Below are positions 52,076 through 61,730 of a stretch of 64,000 nucleotides of DNA, piece by piece. Each line of letters starts with the position of its first letter. The stretch's first letter is position 1. The notes under the pieces are model-generated. The model worked only from the letters and a program-made list of their open reading frames with translations, was not told where the DNA came from and did not search any database. Both the position numbers and the translations under genes were made by a program. Source of the stretch: an uncultured Saprospiraceae bacterium (lineage in GTDB: Bacteria; Bacteroidota; Bacteroidia; Chitinophagales; Saprospiraceae); NCBI GenBank assembly GCA_943788055.1, contig CALSOU010000007.1:37322-101321 (forward strand), in the 5' to 3' direction.

Positions 52076-52149
52076 CTAAATTAAGCGTTTTAACAATCTT
52101 TTTATGTAACACCTGTTACGTTGAGATCTTCCGAATAATAGTATCTTGC
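52076..52149. promoter_or_regulatory. Shared Crp/Fnr site with divergent -7 elements
   Basis: TGTAAC-ACCT-GTTACG (52105-52120) lies between the desaturase-like and membrane-protein genes. TATCTTGC (52142-52149) is a near -7 element on the plus strand and TAATTTAG (52083-52076) is one on the minus strand (seven of eight). Each begins exactly 29.5 bp from the palindrome centre. Confidence 0.65.
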
Positions 52150-52195
52150 TACATTATTGGAAAATTTACACTAGAGTGACAAAACAATAGGTACT

Positions 52196-52873
52196 ATGAC
52201 AAAGAATTTTGAGACTAAATTTACAGGAGCAGCATTTATCGTAGCTGCCTTATTACTTTGGATTGGCTGGGCATTATCTCCTCATCATATTGGCGAATAT
52301 GTCGCAGCTGCCGATTTTGAGGCAATTGGCGAAAATGTATGGTATTGGATTTGGATGTATCGTATCCATATTTTTGGTTGGGTTGCAATGGGTGTAGCTA
52401 TATTTTCGCTTGTCTCATTTACAGCAAAAAGGACATCTCGTGTACTTATTTTACCTGGAGCAGGGGTACTTATCATTGGTACTTTCACCTTAGCTATTGC
52501 TAATGCCTTCTATTACAATTTTGGAGCATGGGGTGTTGGTAAAACGGCTGGTCTTTCAGCCTCGGAAATCGAAGATTTTGTAAATGGAATATTGTATACG
52601 AATCAATACGTAACTTGTTTTGTGCGGTTCGGTCGTGTATTCTCAGGAGTAGGTTTGGTTTTGCTCGGTTTGGGTTTTATAAAATGGAACATAGTGAGCA
52701 AGTCGCTTGGATGGTTTACTGTCGTATTGGGTTTTGTTGCTATGGGAATCATTATGGGAATTCCTGACAATTTCGAAATCTACAAGCCCGTATTTCATGT
52801 CAAGGTTATTTGGTTATTGATTATGGGAGGTACGCTATTGTGGAAAGGGGTAAATGTCTCCAAGTCCGAGTAG
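52196..52873 (+). CDS. Six-helix membrane protein of unknown function
   Basis: The 225-residue protein has about six membrane helices, beginning with FTGAAFIVAALLLWIGWALS and including IHIFGWVAMGVAIFSLVSFT, ILPGAGVLIIGTFTLAIANA, and VFHVKVIWLLIMGGTLLWKG. Conserved-looking histidines (SPHHIGEY, RIHIFGW, VFHVKVIW) could bind haem or metal. I do not recognise the family. It is transcribed from the Crp/Fnr palindrome and divergent from the desaturase-like gene, so a redox role at the membrane is plausible but unproven. Confidence 0.75.
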   Translation: MTKNFETKFTGAAFIVAALLLWIGWALSPHHIGEYVAAADFEAIGENVWYWIWMYRIHIFGWVAMGVAIFSLVSFTAKRTSRVLILPGAGVLIIGTFTLAIANAFYYNFGAWGVGKTAGLSASEIEDFVNGILYTNQYVTCFVRFGRVFSGVGLVLLGLGFIKWNIVSKSLGWFTVVLGFVAMGIIMGIPDNFEIYKPVFHVKVIWLLIMGGTLLWKGVNVSKSE

Positions 52874-52905
52874 AGTGATCCAAGAATTTAGGTAGTTTTA
52901 TTTCA

Positions 52906-52940
52906 AGAGTTTTTTTTGGGCTTACGCCCAAAAGAACTCT
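52906..52940 (+). terminator. Hairpin after the unknown membrane-protein gene
   Basis: AGAGTT..GGGC-TTAC-GCCC..AACTCT forms a long interrupted stem 32 bases after the stop. It also lies at the 3' end of the opposing DUF1835 relic. Confidence 0.5.
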
Positions 52941-53102
52941 CTACAATTGAGAAATATTAAATGTAGATATTAAGGTGCTAATCCTAGAAGATTCAGTGTC
53001 TTCTACCAAACACTCCCTAACAATGACGAGATTCCCATCAATAGACTTAGGAAACTGCTCAAATAACGCATCTCTATTCAATACATGATACTGCTTTTTC
53101 AT
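52941..53102 (-). pseudogene. Truncated DUF1835 protein
   Basis: A 53-codon minus-strand ORF too short for the track reads MKKQYHVLNRDALFEQFPKS and continues IDGNLVIVRECLVE. This is the start of DUF1835 proteins (expected NGDAL, here NRDAL), but the frame then drifts and stops. The rest of the gene is absent. Confidence 0.55.
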
Positions 53103-53130
53103 TATTTACACTATTTATTCCTGCAAGTAA

Positions 53131-54330
53131 CTATCTATGTGACCAAACAAACTTAAGGAATACCTTCCATGGACTTAGCTTCGGATTTGGCTTTCTGCCT
53201 TCTCCGATAATTTTCATATTTGCTGCATGCCAGGCTATATTCATAATACCTAAGCGGTCTATCAATCGAATACCCGTATCAACCTTACCAGCCTTGATAG
53301 TCTTAACCGATCCATCCAATAGTCCTTTTGCCAGGAAGGGATCGACTGCAAATGGTCGCGCTATTCCAACAAAATCTAATTCGTCATTTTCAATAGCTTC
53401 CGCCATAAGCTCAGCGGTTCTAAAACCTCCTGTAAGAAGTAATGGCGCCTTTGTTATTCTGCGAGCCTTGACAATGAAATCCGCAAAATATGCTTCACGC
53501 TTTTTTGTACTTACCTTTTGCTTATTGCCCATCATAGCTGCTCGTTCATACGTACCACCAGATACTTCTATAATATCAATACCCACTTCTGTTAAGAGCT
53601 GAATAACTCGCAAGGATTCCTCTTCAGTAAATGCACCACGTTGAAAGTCCGCCGAATTTATCTTGATACCGATAGGATACTTCGGTCCTACTTTCGATCT
53701 AATGTTTCTATATATTTCCAAGACAAATCGAGCTCGATTTTCTAAACTCCCACCCCATTTGTCATTCCGTAGATTCGTTTTAGCTGATAGAAATTGACTG
53801 ACTAGGTAACCATGAGCTCCATGAATCTGGACCCCTTTAAATCCTGATTTCTTAGCAACGTGAGCTGTTGTTCCAAAACCCTCTATAATTTCCCATATTT
53901 CCTCGTCGTGCAAAGGTCTTGGTGCTTTAAACATACCTTTAATAACATCCAATTCAACATTTGAAGGGCTGACTACTTCTTTATTTAGTTTTGGAGCCTG
54001 TCGACCAGGATGATTGATCTGCATCCAAAGATGACTACCATTACGTTGCGCTTTATTCGCCCACTCTGTTAGCTCTGGCAAGAATTCCTCATTTTCAACT
54101 ACAACATTGTGTGCTTCCCCTAGTGCCTTCGAATCCATCATAACATTTCCAGACACTAGAATTCCTGCTCCTCCTTCACCCCAAGTCTCGTATAATTTGA
54201 TGATTCTATCCGAAGGTCTACCTCCAGCATCTGCATTATTCTCGCTCATGGCTGATTTGACAATTCGATTTCGAATTGTCACTCCGCAAGGGAGTGTAAA
54301 TGATTGACTTAGTATCTTAGAAGGAGTCAT
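53131..54330 (-). CDS. NADH:flavin oxidoreductase, old-yellow-enzyme family
   Basis: The 399-residue FMN barrel protein has LPCGVTIRNRIVKSAMSENN, WMQINHPGRQ, KSGFKGVQIHGAHGYLVSQF (active-site HGAH) and IGIKINSADFQRG, with LLLTGGFRTAELM and DFVGIARPFAVDP for phosphate binding. It lacks the C-terminal FeS and FAD domains of 2,4-dienoyl-CoA reductase, so it is a single-domain enoate reductase type. It stands alone; no Crp/Fnr palindrome is seen in front of it. Confidence 0.92.
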   Translation of the reverse strand: MTPSKILSQSFTLPCGVTIRNRIVKSAMSENNADAGGRPSDRIIKLYETWGEGGAGILVSGNVMMDSKALGEAHNVVVENEEFLPELTEWANKAQRNGSHLWMQINHPGRQAPKLNKEVVSPSNVELDVIKGMFKAPRPLHDEEIWEIIEGFGTTAHVAKKSGFKGVQIHGAHGYLVSQFLSAKTNLRNDKWGGSLENRARFVLEIYRNIRSKVGPKYPIGIKINSADFQRGAFTEEESLRVIQLLTEVGIDIIEVSGGTYERAAMMGNKQKVSTKKREAYFADFIVKARRITKAPLLLTGGFRTAELMAEAIENDELDFVGIARPFAVDPFLAKGLLDGSVKTIKAGKVDTGIRLIDRLGIMNIAWHAANMKIIGEGRKPNPKLSPWKVFLKFVWSHR

Positions 54331-54417
54331 ATAATTCAGATTTTACACAATCAGATGGAAATCGAAAGGTCGTGATTATCGAAATTAACCAACAGAAATG
54401 GATTGTAACGATAACTT

Positions 54418-54540
54418 GAAACAAAGATCGGCTCCTTTCGGTAATCCGCCAAGAGGTCAGCTCCCACAATTGCTCCGAGATACCTCGGGTTACCTAATTC
54501 TTCCGAGAGGAAGGTGTCCCAACCTCTCCTCGCAAAGATC
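54418..54540. repeat. GC-rich structured intergenic element
   Basis: This block between the OYE and CocE genes is much richer in G+C than its neighbours. It holds two hairpins, CCGAG-ATAC-CTCGG (54475-54488) and GAGAGG-12 bases-CCTCTC (54505-54528). It looks like a dispersed Bacteroidota intergenic repeat, but only one copy is in the window. Confidence 0.45.
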
Positions 54541-54559
54541 TATCTTTTGGAATCGTTCT

Positions 54560-56446
54560 CTATTTCTTAATCATAGGCAACTTGATATTGGAAGGATATT
54601 CTGCCGAATGATGTACTTTATTGTTTGCTACGACACCCAGACTCTCATCATAGTTATTTCCTCCGGTGTTCAGGTTTCTAGCAAACCTTGGAAAATTACT
54701 ACTTGATATTTCAATTCTGATACTATGGCCTTTTTCAAAATAGTTACTTGTCGATATAGGAGTCAAGTCAACCTTATATACCATCCCTTCTTCCATAAAG
54801 ACTTCTTTGTCATAACCTTCACGATATCGCACACGCTGAATTGTCTCATCTAGATTATAAGCTGTTCCATCGGGATAAACGTCAATTAACTTAATCGTAA
54901 AATCAGTATCCTTAACATCAGAAGATATGTACAATGTAGATTCTATGAAGCCAGAAACTTCAACTCCTTCTTCTAAAGCATCAGTAGTATAAACCAAGAT
55001 ATCATTTCGTGTTTCCATTTGTCTTTGATCAAAAGCACCACCTTTAATGGCATTTCCAGTACAACAGACATTACCTCCGTAAGAAGGTACGGGGTTCATA
55101 GGATCATAAACAAAACCATCTGGATTATCTGAAGCTGGTTTTGAGGTAGAAAGTTTTCCATCCCCAAAAAGGCTATTTGCTTGCCCATCACTATTCAGGT
55201 AGAAGGTAGTAGATACAGCAGCTTCTGGAGGCCAAGAATCAGCGGCTTGCCATTTATTGCTACCCATCGTATAATACTGTACCCTTGGCGTTTTTTCTTT
55301 AAAATCATTCGCTTCTCCTTTTAACCACAAATCAAACCAAGCATAAATCTGCTCTCCATAGTTCAACCGAGCATCTCCGACACTGCGTTCTCCAACAATT
55401 GTATTCTCTTTTGCACGTGTGTATCCGCAATGCAAAGTTGGTGCAATAACAAGGTATTGATTATCTCTAATTTCGGCATCTTTCGCATTATTTCTGACGT
55501 GATTAAACAGCGCAATATTGGGAGTGATCGATACATCATACCAAGACGCAAACCAGAAACTAGGCACAGCCAATTCCATATCATCGTGATAAATACCACC
55601 TTCATACCATGCAGGGTCATTGGGTTTTCTGGTAATCATTTTATCAAAAATCTCATGCTTACCATTGATATTCTTGAGAATATCTTGAATGGGTAAATGA
55701 TTCAAAGCTTCGGACATGTCAACTTTTGGATTCTCAGGTGCTAAATCATAGAATCTAGATATTCTGATTAAATCTTCTTGTGTTGCTCCAGCAGGAATTC
55801 TTGGCTTGAATTTATCATGCTCAACTCCGTACAACCAAGAGAAAAACAACATCTGTTCTGCACCTCCACGATACCAATTTCCCTGCTCATTAATATCTCC
55901 TACTCGACCTACTCCAGCTCCATAACCTTGAGGAACCATTGCTGCATGAGATGGATGGTCCAAAGCAGCTACGGCCATTTGCCACTCAGCAGTTGAAGAG
56001 CATCCCAATGTTCCTATCTTTCCATTTGACCAAGACTGATCTTTCATCCATGTAAAAGCATCATAACCATCGGTTAACGGCACGCCTAAAATATCCCATT
56101 CTCCCTCCGAGTAGTATCGCCCGCGCTCATTCTGTACTACATAAGCATATCCTCTATTTACTGCTTCTAATGCTCGTTGAGCAGTTCTTGTTCTCTGCTT
56201 TCCATCTCCCCAAGAATTAAAATTATAGGGTGTACGAGAGAATATAATTGGTACTTTCTCATCAGTTTTTGGACGGTAAATATCAGTTGCAAGTCTGATA
56301 CCATCTCGCATAGGCATCATGACTTTCTGATCTACAATTGCAATTTCTTCAAGTTCTTGAAGAACGCTACTTTGAGCCTGTAAATCGCAGGCACTTAGAA
56401 AAAAATATGTAATTACTAAAAATGTAAAAACTAGGTGTTTTGTCAT
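54560..56446 (-). CDS. CocE/NonD-family hydrolase (X-Pro dipeptidyl-peptidase S15 type)
   Basis: I use ATG 56446 ([20 protein letters not shown], a lipoprotein-like signal); the track ORF begins 19 codons earlier. The alpha/beta-hydrolase domain has [37 protein letters not shown] with the nucleophile serine in GCSSTA instead of the usual GxSYxG, and [11 protein letters not shown] with the histidine. A C-terminal jelly-roll ([29 protein letters not shown]) completes the CocE/NonD layout. Members hydrolyse esters, amides or peptides; substrate is unknown. Confidence 0.87.
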   Translation of the reverse strand: MTKHLVFTFLVITYFFLSACDLQAQSSVLQELEEIAIVDQKVMMPMRDGIRLATDIYRPKTDEKVPIIFSRTPYNFNSWGDGKQRTRTAQRALEAVNRGYAYVVQNERGRYYSEGEWDILGVPLTDGYDAFTWMKDQSWSNGKIGTLGCSSTAEWQMAVAALDHPSHAAMVPQGYGAGVGRVGDINEQGNWYRGGAEQMLFFSWLYGVEHDKFKPRIPAGATQEDLIRISRFYDLAPENPKVDMSEALNHLPIQDILKNINGKHEIFDKMITRKPNDPAWYEGGIYHDDMELAVPSFWFASWYDVSITPNIALFNHVRNNAKDAEIRDNQYLVIAPTLHCGYTRAKENTIVGERSVGDARLNYGEQIYAWFDLWLKGEANDFKEKTPRVQYYTMGSNKWQAADSWPPEAAVSTTFYLNSDGQANSLFGDGKLSTSKPASDNPDGFVYDPMNPVPSYGGNVCCTGNAIKGGAFDQRQMETRNDILVYTTDALEEGVEVSGFIESTLYISSDVKDTDFTIKLIDVYPDGTAYNLDETIQRVRYREGYDKEVFMEEGMVYKVDLTPISTSNYFEKGHSIRIEISSSNFPRFARNLNTGGNNYDESLGVVANNKVHHSAEYPSNIKLPMIKK

Positions 56447-56616
56447 GTTATCAGGAATAGATGTTTTGATCATATTTACTTCAATTATTATTAATGTGTC
56501 CAAAGGGTTGATTCTGGAAATAAGCAGGATATTAATTGCTTTCTATGACCAAAATAAGGAAAATGTAGAATAGGGAGAATGTCTACTATTGATTTATCTT
56601 TCCTTTTTCAAAACAT

Positions 56617-56985
56617 CTACTTGAATATGTTGGACTCCTTGAATCCCGTTCCTTTCCAGTAAACCTGTGAGTAACTTAAAGCAACCTCTTTCGTACCTTT
56701 AAAGCCTTGTATCAAATCTAGACGATATCCAACGGCAAGTCTTTTATAAAGTATCTGCCTTATCAAATGCATTAACATTGGTTATTCTATCGAGACTTAC
56801 AGGATATCTTCCAGTCTGTAACTTAAAAACTTGTATATAACCGACTGCCCTTTTTACTATTTGGTCTTCTAATACCTGATTAGCTTCTTATATAGATGCT
56901 TTCACTTCCTTAGATTCTAAATTGAGACATGCTACAAAGAACGTAGACATCAGAATTAGTACGAAAAATGTAAAAAAATGATCGA
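56617..56985 (-). pseudogene. Decayed small lipoprotein gene
   Basis: Minus-strand frames give FVLILMSTFFVACLNLESKE (a lipobox), an in-frame TAA, then EDQIVKRAVGYIQVFKLQTG and YPVSLDRITNVNAF. After a frame change they give AVGYRLDLIQGFKG and YSQVYWKGTGF. The pattern recalls small lipoproteins with a pilin-like YxLxxGxYP motif. A stop codon and a frameshift mean it is not expressed intact. Confidence 0.5.
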
Positions 56986-57163
56986 TTCAATGCATATGAA
57001 AGTATTCTTTTACTTTCTAAAACTAATAAAGATTATAATTTATTTAAATCGAAATATCGTTTAGTAATAAATTAAATGACTGTTGGAGGCCATTCGATCG
57101 TCAGAAGTCTGGCATGTTTTACCTACTATAGAGCCAGTAATAAGATGTAATCGCGAAAATCCC

Positions 57164-57874
57164 ATGATTAAAAACATGATCAGCTACATCCTTGGATTAA
57201 GTGTTATCAACCTACTTTCTTGTGTGCAGATCTCGGAGTCAAAATCAAAAATAAAGATCCAATCAGACTCTGCTTCTATTGAGCATGTAGATTTAGTTGA
57301 AACGAAAAAGCTCGAAAATGAACAATATCCGCTGAGCTTCAGCTATTCAGATAGCATTAAAGCTCTAGAGTTGGAATACATAGATATATTAAAACCAATC
57401 TTGGACTTGAAGGGATCTGATTCGGCAGTGTACTCGTTCATCGTCTCTTCGCTTAAAACGAACTCCGGGACACCAAGTTGGAAAGGTTATGGAGAAACGG
57501 GTTTGAACAAAAAAGCAATACAAAGAGGTATTGATTGTAGCGGTTTCGCTCGTATAATGCAAGATCAGATCTTTCATTATCAGATAAGAGGTAGCTCTAG
57601 GGGTATTCCCAATAAGTACTGTGACAAAATCAATTTTGAAAATCGAGCAATGGGAGATCTTTTATTCTTCAAAGCCCCAAATGCTAACAACGAGCGCATT
57701 GTTCATGTGGGTGTATTTCTAAAGAACAAGTTTTTTGTTCACGCCACGTCTACTCGATCAGCAGCTCAAGGATTTGGATTGAGAATTGACTCTCTTGATA
57801 ACAAAAGATGGGATGGTGAAATGGTGGCTATTGGAAGAGTAAAGAATAAATACCGAATACTTGACAGCAAATAA
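57164..57874 (+). CDS. NlpC/P60-family cell-wall peptidase lipoprotein
   Basis: The start at 57164 (MIKNMISYILGLSVINLLSC) yields a lipoprotein signal; the track start 27 codons upstream does not. After a charged linker the NlpC/P60 domain shows GIDCSGFARIMQDQIF (catalytic Cys), NRAMGDLLFFK, IVHVGVFLKNKFFVHATST (catalytic His and the third residue) and GEMVAIGRV. Such enzymes cut peptidoglycan stem peptides. Length (236 residues) and order are normal. Confidence 0.9.
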   Translation: MIKNMISYILGLSVINLLSCVQISESKSKIKIQSDSASIEHVDLVETKKLENEQYPLSFSYSDSIKALELEYIDILKPILDLKGSDSAVYSFIVSSLKTNSGTPSWKGYGETGLNKKAIQRGIDCSGFARIMQDQIFHYQIRGSSRGIPNKYCDKINFENRAMGDLLFFKAPNANNERIVHVGVFLKNKFFVHATSTRSAAQGFGLRIDSLDNKRWDGEMVAIGRVKNKYRILDSK

Positions 57875-58040
57875 GACATCACTATTATCTGTTTTTTTAA
57901 ATTTTACAAATACCCTAACATACAATAATAACCACTGATGGCATACTGCACGGCTTGAAAAAATCCAACCCTATTCAAGAATCACATGGTTGAAGCCTCA
58001 TAATCTACGTTAAAGAAACCCATCAGAAAGACAGAAAATT

Positions 58041-58424
58041 CTACTTACTTCTAACAAGTATCACGTTTTCCAATTCTCCTCCACGGTTCATTTGAAAGGA
58101 TAAAGTGTCTTGGCTTAGGCCCAAAATTTTAACTTTTTTCTCGGCTTGATCGGTTTCCGTTGTATGAAGAAAGTCATTAGCAATCCAATACTCACCCACT
58201 TCTTTTTCAGAACCATAATCAACGGTGTATGATCCATTTTCTTCAAAGGACATATCCATTTGATTGTTTCGTTCTTGACCAGAAGATGTGATCTCCCAAT
58301 TAACAACCTTCCAACTACCGTGCAAATCAGTTTCTTGATAGTTATTACTCTTACAGGATACAAAAAGAATCAGTATAAGTAATGCAAACTTAGCAACTGA
58401 AAACTCTATTCTATGCATGTTCAT
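58041..58424 (-). CDS. Lipocalin-like lipoprotein
   Basis: The 127-residue protein has a lipoprotein signal (LLILILFVSCKSNN) and then a short lipocalin-like strand order: LHGSWKVVNWEI, MDMSFEENGSYTVDY, GEYWIANDFLHTTE and VKILGLSQDTLSFQM. It belongs with the many small Bacteroidota lipocalin-domain lipoproteins of unknown ligand. The alternative start two codons in (MHR) is equally possible. Confidence 0.75.
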   Translation of the reverse strand: MNMHRIEFSVAKFALLILILFVSCKSNNYQETDLHGSWKVVNWEITSSGQERNNQMDMSFEENGSYTVDYGSEKEVGEYWIANDFLHTTETDQAEKKVKILGLSQDTLSFQMNRGGELENVILVRSK

Positions 58425-58619
58425 ATTCTTTGATAGATTTAAAATCTAAAGTTAATAAACTCCAGTACTCAGTTTTGACTTACTAGACTTCAAAGCAATA
58501 ATCAAGATCCCTATTCCACGAAATTTTACAGGTATTTTTATCTACATGGATCCTTCTTATAAAATCTGATGTGTATTCTTGGTCAGAAATCTAAGATCGC
58601 AAACTGGCAAGATTCATGA

Positions 58620-61319
58620 CTAGATACGTGTAATTTGTTTACTTATTGTCTCACCATTCACTTGGAACAAGATTATGTATTGCCCAGGTGAAAAGGGACT
58701 TACGTCCAAAGAATATGATTGTGGAATCTCATCAACATTCCACGTTTTTTTCCCACACAAGTGCTCCTTTCATATCAACAATACGAATGGATAGCGGTTC
58801 CCAAAAACTAGCTCTCCAACTTAGTTCAACCTTATCAATCGAAAGTGAAGGAAATACCTGACATACTGGTTTGTATGGAAAATAGACTGATTTCATTGAA
58901 GAGTAGTCATAACGACCATCATTCCGTACATTCCTGATTCTATAGGTATTGATACCTACCAAGGGGTCATTATCTATGTATTCAAAACCTGTTTGACCAG
59001 TTTCTACGTCTAATGAGTTCAAAAGTGTATAGTTACCAACGTAATCAAACCGCTCTATTACGCATACTCCTTCGGCATTTGGAATACTCCAATTTAGCTG
59101 CACTTTATTATCGTCCAAATATTCAGGAAGCCAGGATATTTCAATGTCTGAAGGCTGGCAATCTGGGTATATATTGATTTCCTTGACATCGGATAAGCCG
59201 TATGAATCTTCAACCGTCAGACGTACCCTATACCAATAGTCTTCATCTTTACACCCTAATGGTTCAGTGACGGCTGTAAACACAGAGTCCAGTACCGGAT
59301 TTTCAGGATGAAAATGGAAATTATGATGTAAGAATTGTTCCCAAGTAAATGTCAGACTCTCGTTGGACTCCTCATTATCTACTGCCGAACCCACAAGAGA
59401 AATATAGTTCCTCCCTGAAATGGTATAAAAATCACCGTCCTTAGCACCAGCAATATCAACTACAGGTGGCGTATTATTCACCGATACAGTAATTTTCTGC
59501 ACTGCAAGTTGTCCAACCTCATCTGATACTTTAAGACTAACTTCAAATGCTTTGGATGCTTGGGCATTGACAAATACGTGTGACGAGTTCATGGAAGTAC
59601 TTTTGGACCCATCCCCAAAATCCCATTCAAATACTAAATTTTCACCTCTTGGATCATAGGAACCTGAACCATCAAAACTCACCGTAAGAGGAGACGCACC
59701 ATAGTTTTTATCAACTTCGATAAGAGCGATAGGTCGAGGGTTACCGTCATAGATCAGACGGTGCAAAGTGTTCTCCTCGATATCCACGTAATAAATTGCT
59801 TGCTCTTCTTCGTGAAAAGCCATCCTTACGATTCCTTTCACGTCTTCCTTAATAGTACTTACTTTGATCAACTGATAATCTTCGTCAAAACTAAAAGCTC
59901 TGATCCAACCAGAAAAATCTGCCACAAACAGTGAATTATTCATTGAGTCTGGCAAGCTTCCTGAACTATACCAGAAACCCGGCATGCTCGAATATCCTCC
60001 GAAATCCTTATCAACAATTCCCAATGGAAAAGCCAACTGATCGCGTATGACTAAATCACTTGACACCAGAGATTTTACTATCGTTCTTTCGGGTAAATTC
60101 CATTTAGAATTACTCCAAGCGATTACTGGTGGTCTCTGAATAAAGGTTGGTGTGCTATTTGAAATATCAAGCTCAGGCACACAGGGGTTTGGGTAGAAAG
60201 GAAGTCCACCATCTTTCAATTCATTGGATATTAAATCTTGAAAATGAAAGTAAGGTCGATCACAGAATGCACCCTCAGGATTGGGGGCATCCTTGTTTTC
60301 CTTGATTAGCTGAAAGTGATAAGGCCATTGGTTTAGATAAGCTTCGAAATTTGGCCATCCAAAATTGAGTCCCGCCGTATCGATGAAGTTCAATTCCTCC
60401 CAGGCTCCTCCTCCTACATCGCCACTAAACAAAATGCCGGGATTACCCTCTTCGGCTAACACATCTCCTGTGTTTGGCACTTTAACAAAGGCGAAAGGAT
60501 TTCTATGACCAAGGGAATAAACTTTTGATCTATCACTTGAAGGATTATCTTGTTCGTAAAATGGATTACTTGGATATGCCTCTCCCGTAATTGGATGTAT
60601 TCTGAGAATTTTACCATTCATATTATCTAGAAGTTGAGAGCGATAGGGCCCGACAATTTCCTTTTCTGTGATAATCCCATCCTCTAGAGCTTGGTCTGCG
60701 TAGAAGTGATTTTGATCGGGCTCATCCTCTTCATCGTTACCTCCATCACCAACTGAGAAAAGTAAAGAACCATCATCACCAAATACGATTGATCCAAGTC
60801 CATGAAAGTCTGCTGAGATGGAAACCCCATCCTCGAAGGACTTTCCAATTATTACGTGTTCAGAATCGGGGATAACTTGGTCAAAAGATTCATTAATCGT
60901 ATATCTAGCAATACGACCAATTGTAGCTTGCTTAGTAACAGTAGAATCTGGCTTATAGTTGGACTCTTGATGATGCTCTAGATAGTATCGATCCATCGCA
61001 TAGGCTACGTACAGATAGCGATTAAATGCGTAGTCTGGATCTAGAGCAACACACATCAAGCCTTGATCTGCCCAACTAGCAACTTTTTCAGAAATATCTA
61101 GAAGGGTAACTGGTTCAACCCCGACTTCTGTAGAAACCCATTTAACTTTACCCTCCTTTTTCCCACACTAGCACTCTACCCTTCTGGATCAACTAATACC
61201 CCTACAGGTAAGTCAAGGTCATCTGAGATAAATTCATCGTCGAATTTCTCACTGATCTGTGAAAAAATCGGAGACGTAAAAACAACAAGTAAAATGCCTA
61301 GAAAAAAGGTAAATCTCAT
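58620..61319 (-). pseudogene. PQQ-dependent sugar dehydrogenase with PKD domains and T9SS tail, three frameshifts
   Basis: The long ORF (61059-58732) holds a six-bladed glucose/sorbosone-dehydrogenase propeller (HGLGSIVFGDDGSLLFSVGD, YSLGHRNPFAF, WEELNFIDTAGLNFGWP), a PKD domain (FDGSGSYDPRGENLVFEWDF) and Ig-like domains. The signal peptide (MRFTFFLGILLVVFTSPIFS, ATG 61319) and the DEFISDDLDLPVGVLVDPEG segment precede it in another frame, separated by two homopolymer errors (GGG near 61180, AAAAA near 61159). The T9SS tail (PQSYSLDVSPFSPGQYIILF ... KQITRI) follows after an extra A near 58748. All three are homopolymer changes, so the gene may well be intact in the organism. Confidence 0.85.
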
Positions 61320-61411
61320 ATCGTAAAGATAAAAATTTATTGAAAACTAGACCTTCTGAATACTACTTATTGACCGAAGGAAAAGTCGGAGACTATGTTG
61401 TAGAAGAAGGC

Positions 61412-61444
61412 AAAAAAAAAAGCTCACCTAGGTAAGTGAGCTTT
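61412..61444 (-). terminator. Terminator of the rpsU transcript
   Basis: On the minus strand AAAGCTCAC and GTGAGCTTT form a perfect stem followed by ten U residues, 29 bases after the stop of the 82-residue gene. Confidence 0.85.
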
Positions 61445-61472
61445 AATTAATTTATCGTTTCTGTCGTGTTGA

Positions 61473-61721
61473 TTATGCAATAGAAGGTTTTAATTCATCT
61501 TTTACCAACTTTTGGAAATTGGTTTCAACGAATTTACTTCCGTCCCATTTCCCCAGCCATTCTGGTTCTCCAGCATTAGTATTTAAGTAATACTTAAATG
61601 CTTGAACGGCTTTCAAAAGTGATAATCGCTTGATAACAATCTCCGAGCGAAAACCTTTTTTTAAGATGAAGTAATAAATACCTTCCCCGTAATCAAACTT
61701 TTTGGCACTTCTCCTTGACAT
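61473..61721 (-). CDS. Small conserved protein co-transcribed with rpsU
   Basis: The 82-residue basic protein (DYGEGIYYFILKKGFRSEIV, VQAFKYYLNTNAGEPEWLGKWDG) has no motif I can name. It starts nine bases after the rpsU stop and the pair ends in a strong terminator, so it shares the ribosomal-protein transcript. The YYLNTNAGEPEWLGKWDGSKF segment looks like a defined small domain, not random sequence. A ribosome- or translation-linked role is only inferred from position. Confidence 0.65.
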   Translation of the reverse strand: MSRRSAKKFDYGEGIYYFILKKGFRSEIVIKRLSLLKAVQAFKYYLNTNAGEPEWLGKWDGSKFVETNFQKLVKDELKPSIA

Positions 61722-61730
61722 ATTCTGTAT

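Noticed and set aside
54398-54706. 102-codon ORF over the GC-rich element
   Set aside because: Open only because the GC-rich block lacks stops; it then runs antisense into the CocE hydrolase gene.
30677-58120. Hairpins of the form GGGC-TTAC/ATAG-GCCCAAAA at about 30680, 52918 and, in coding DNA, 12584, 39254 and 58113
   Set aside because: Three of five copies lie inside conserved coding sequence in different frames, so chance plus codon use explains them better than a repeat family.
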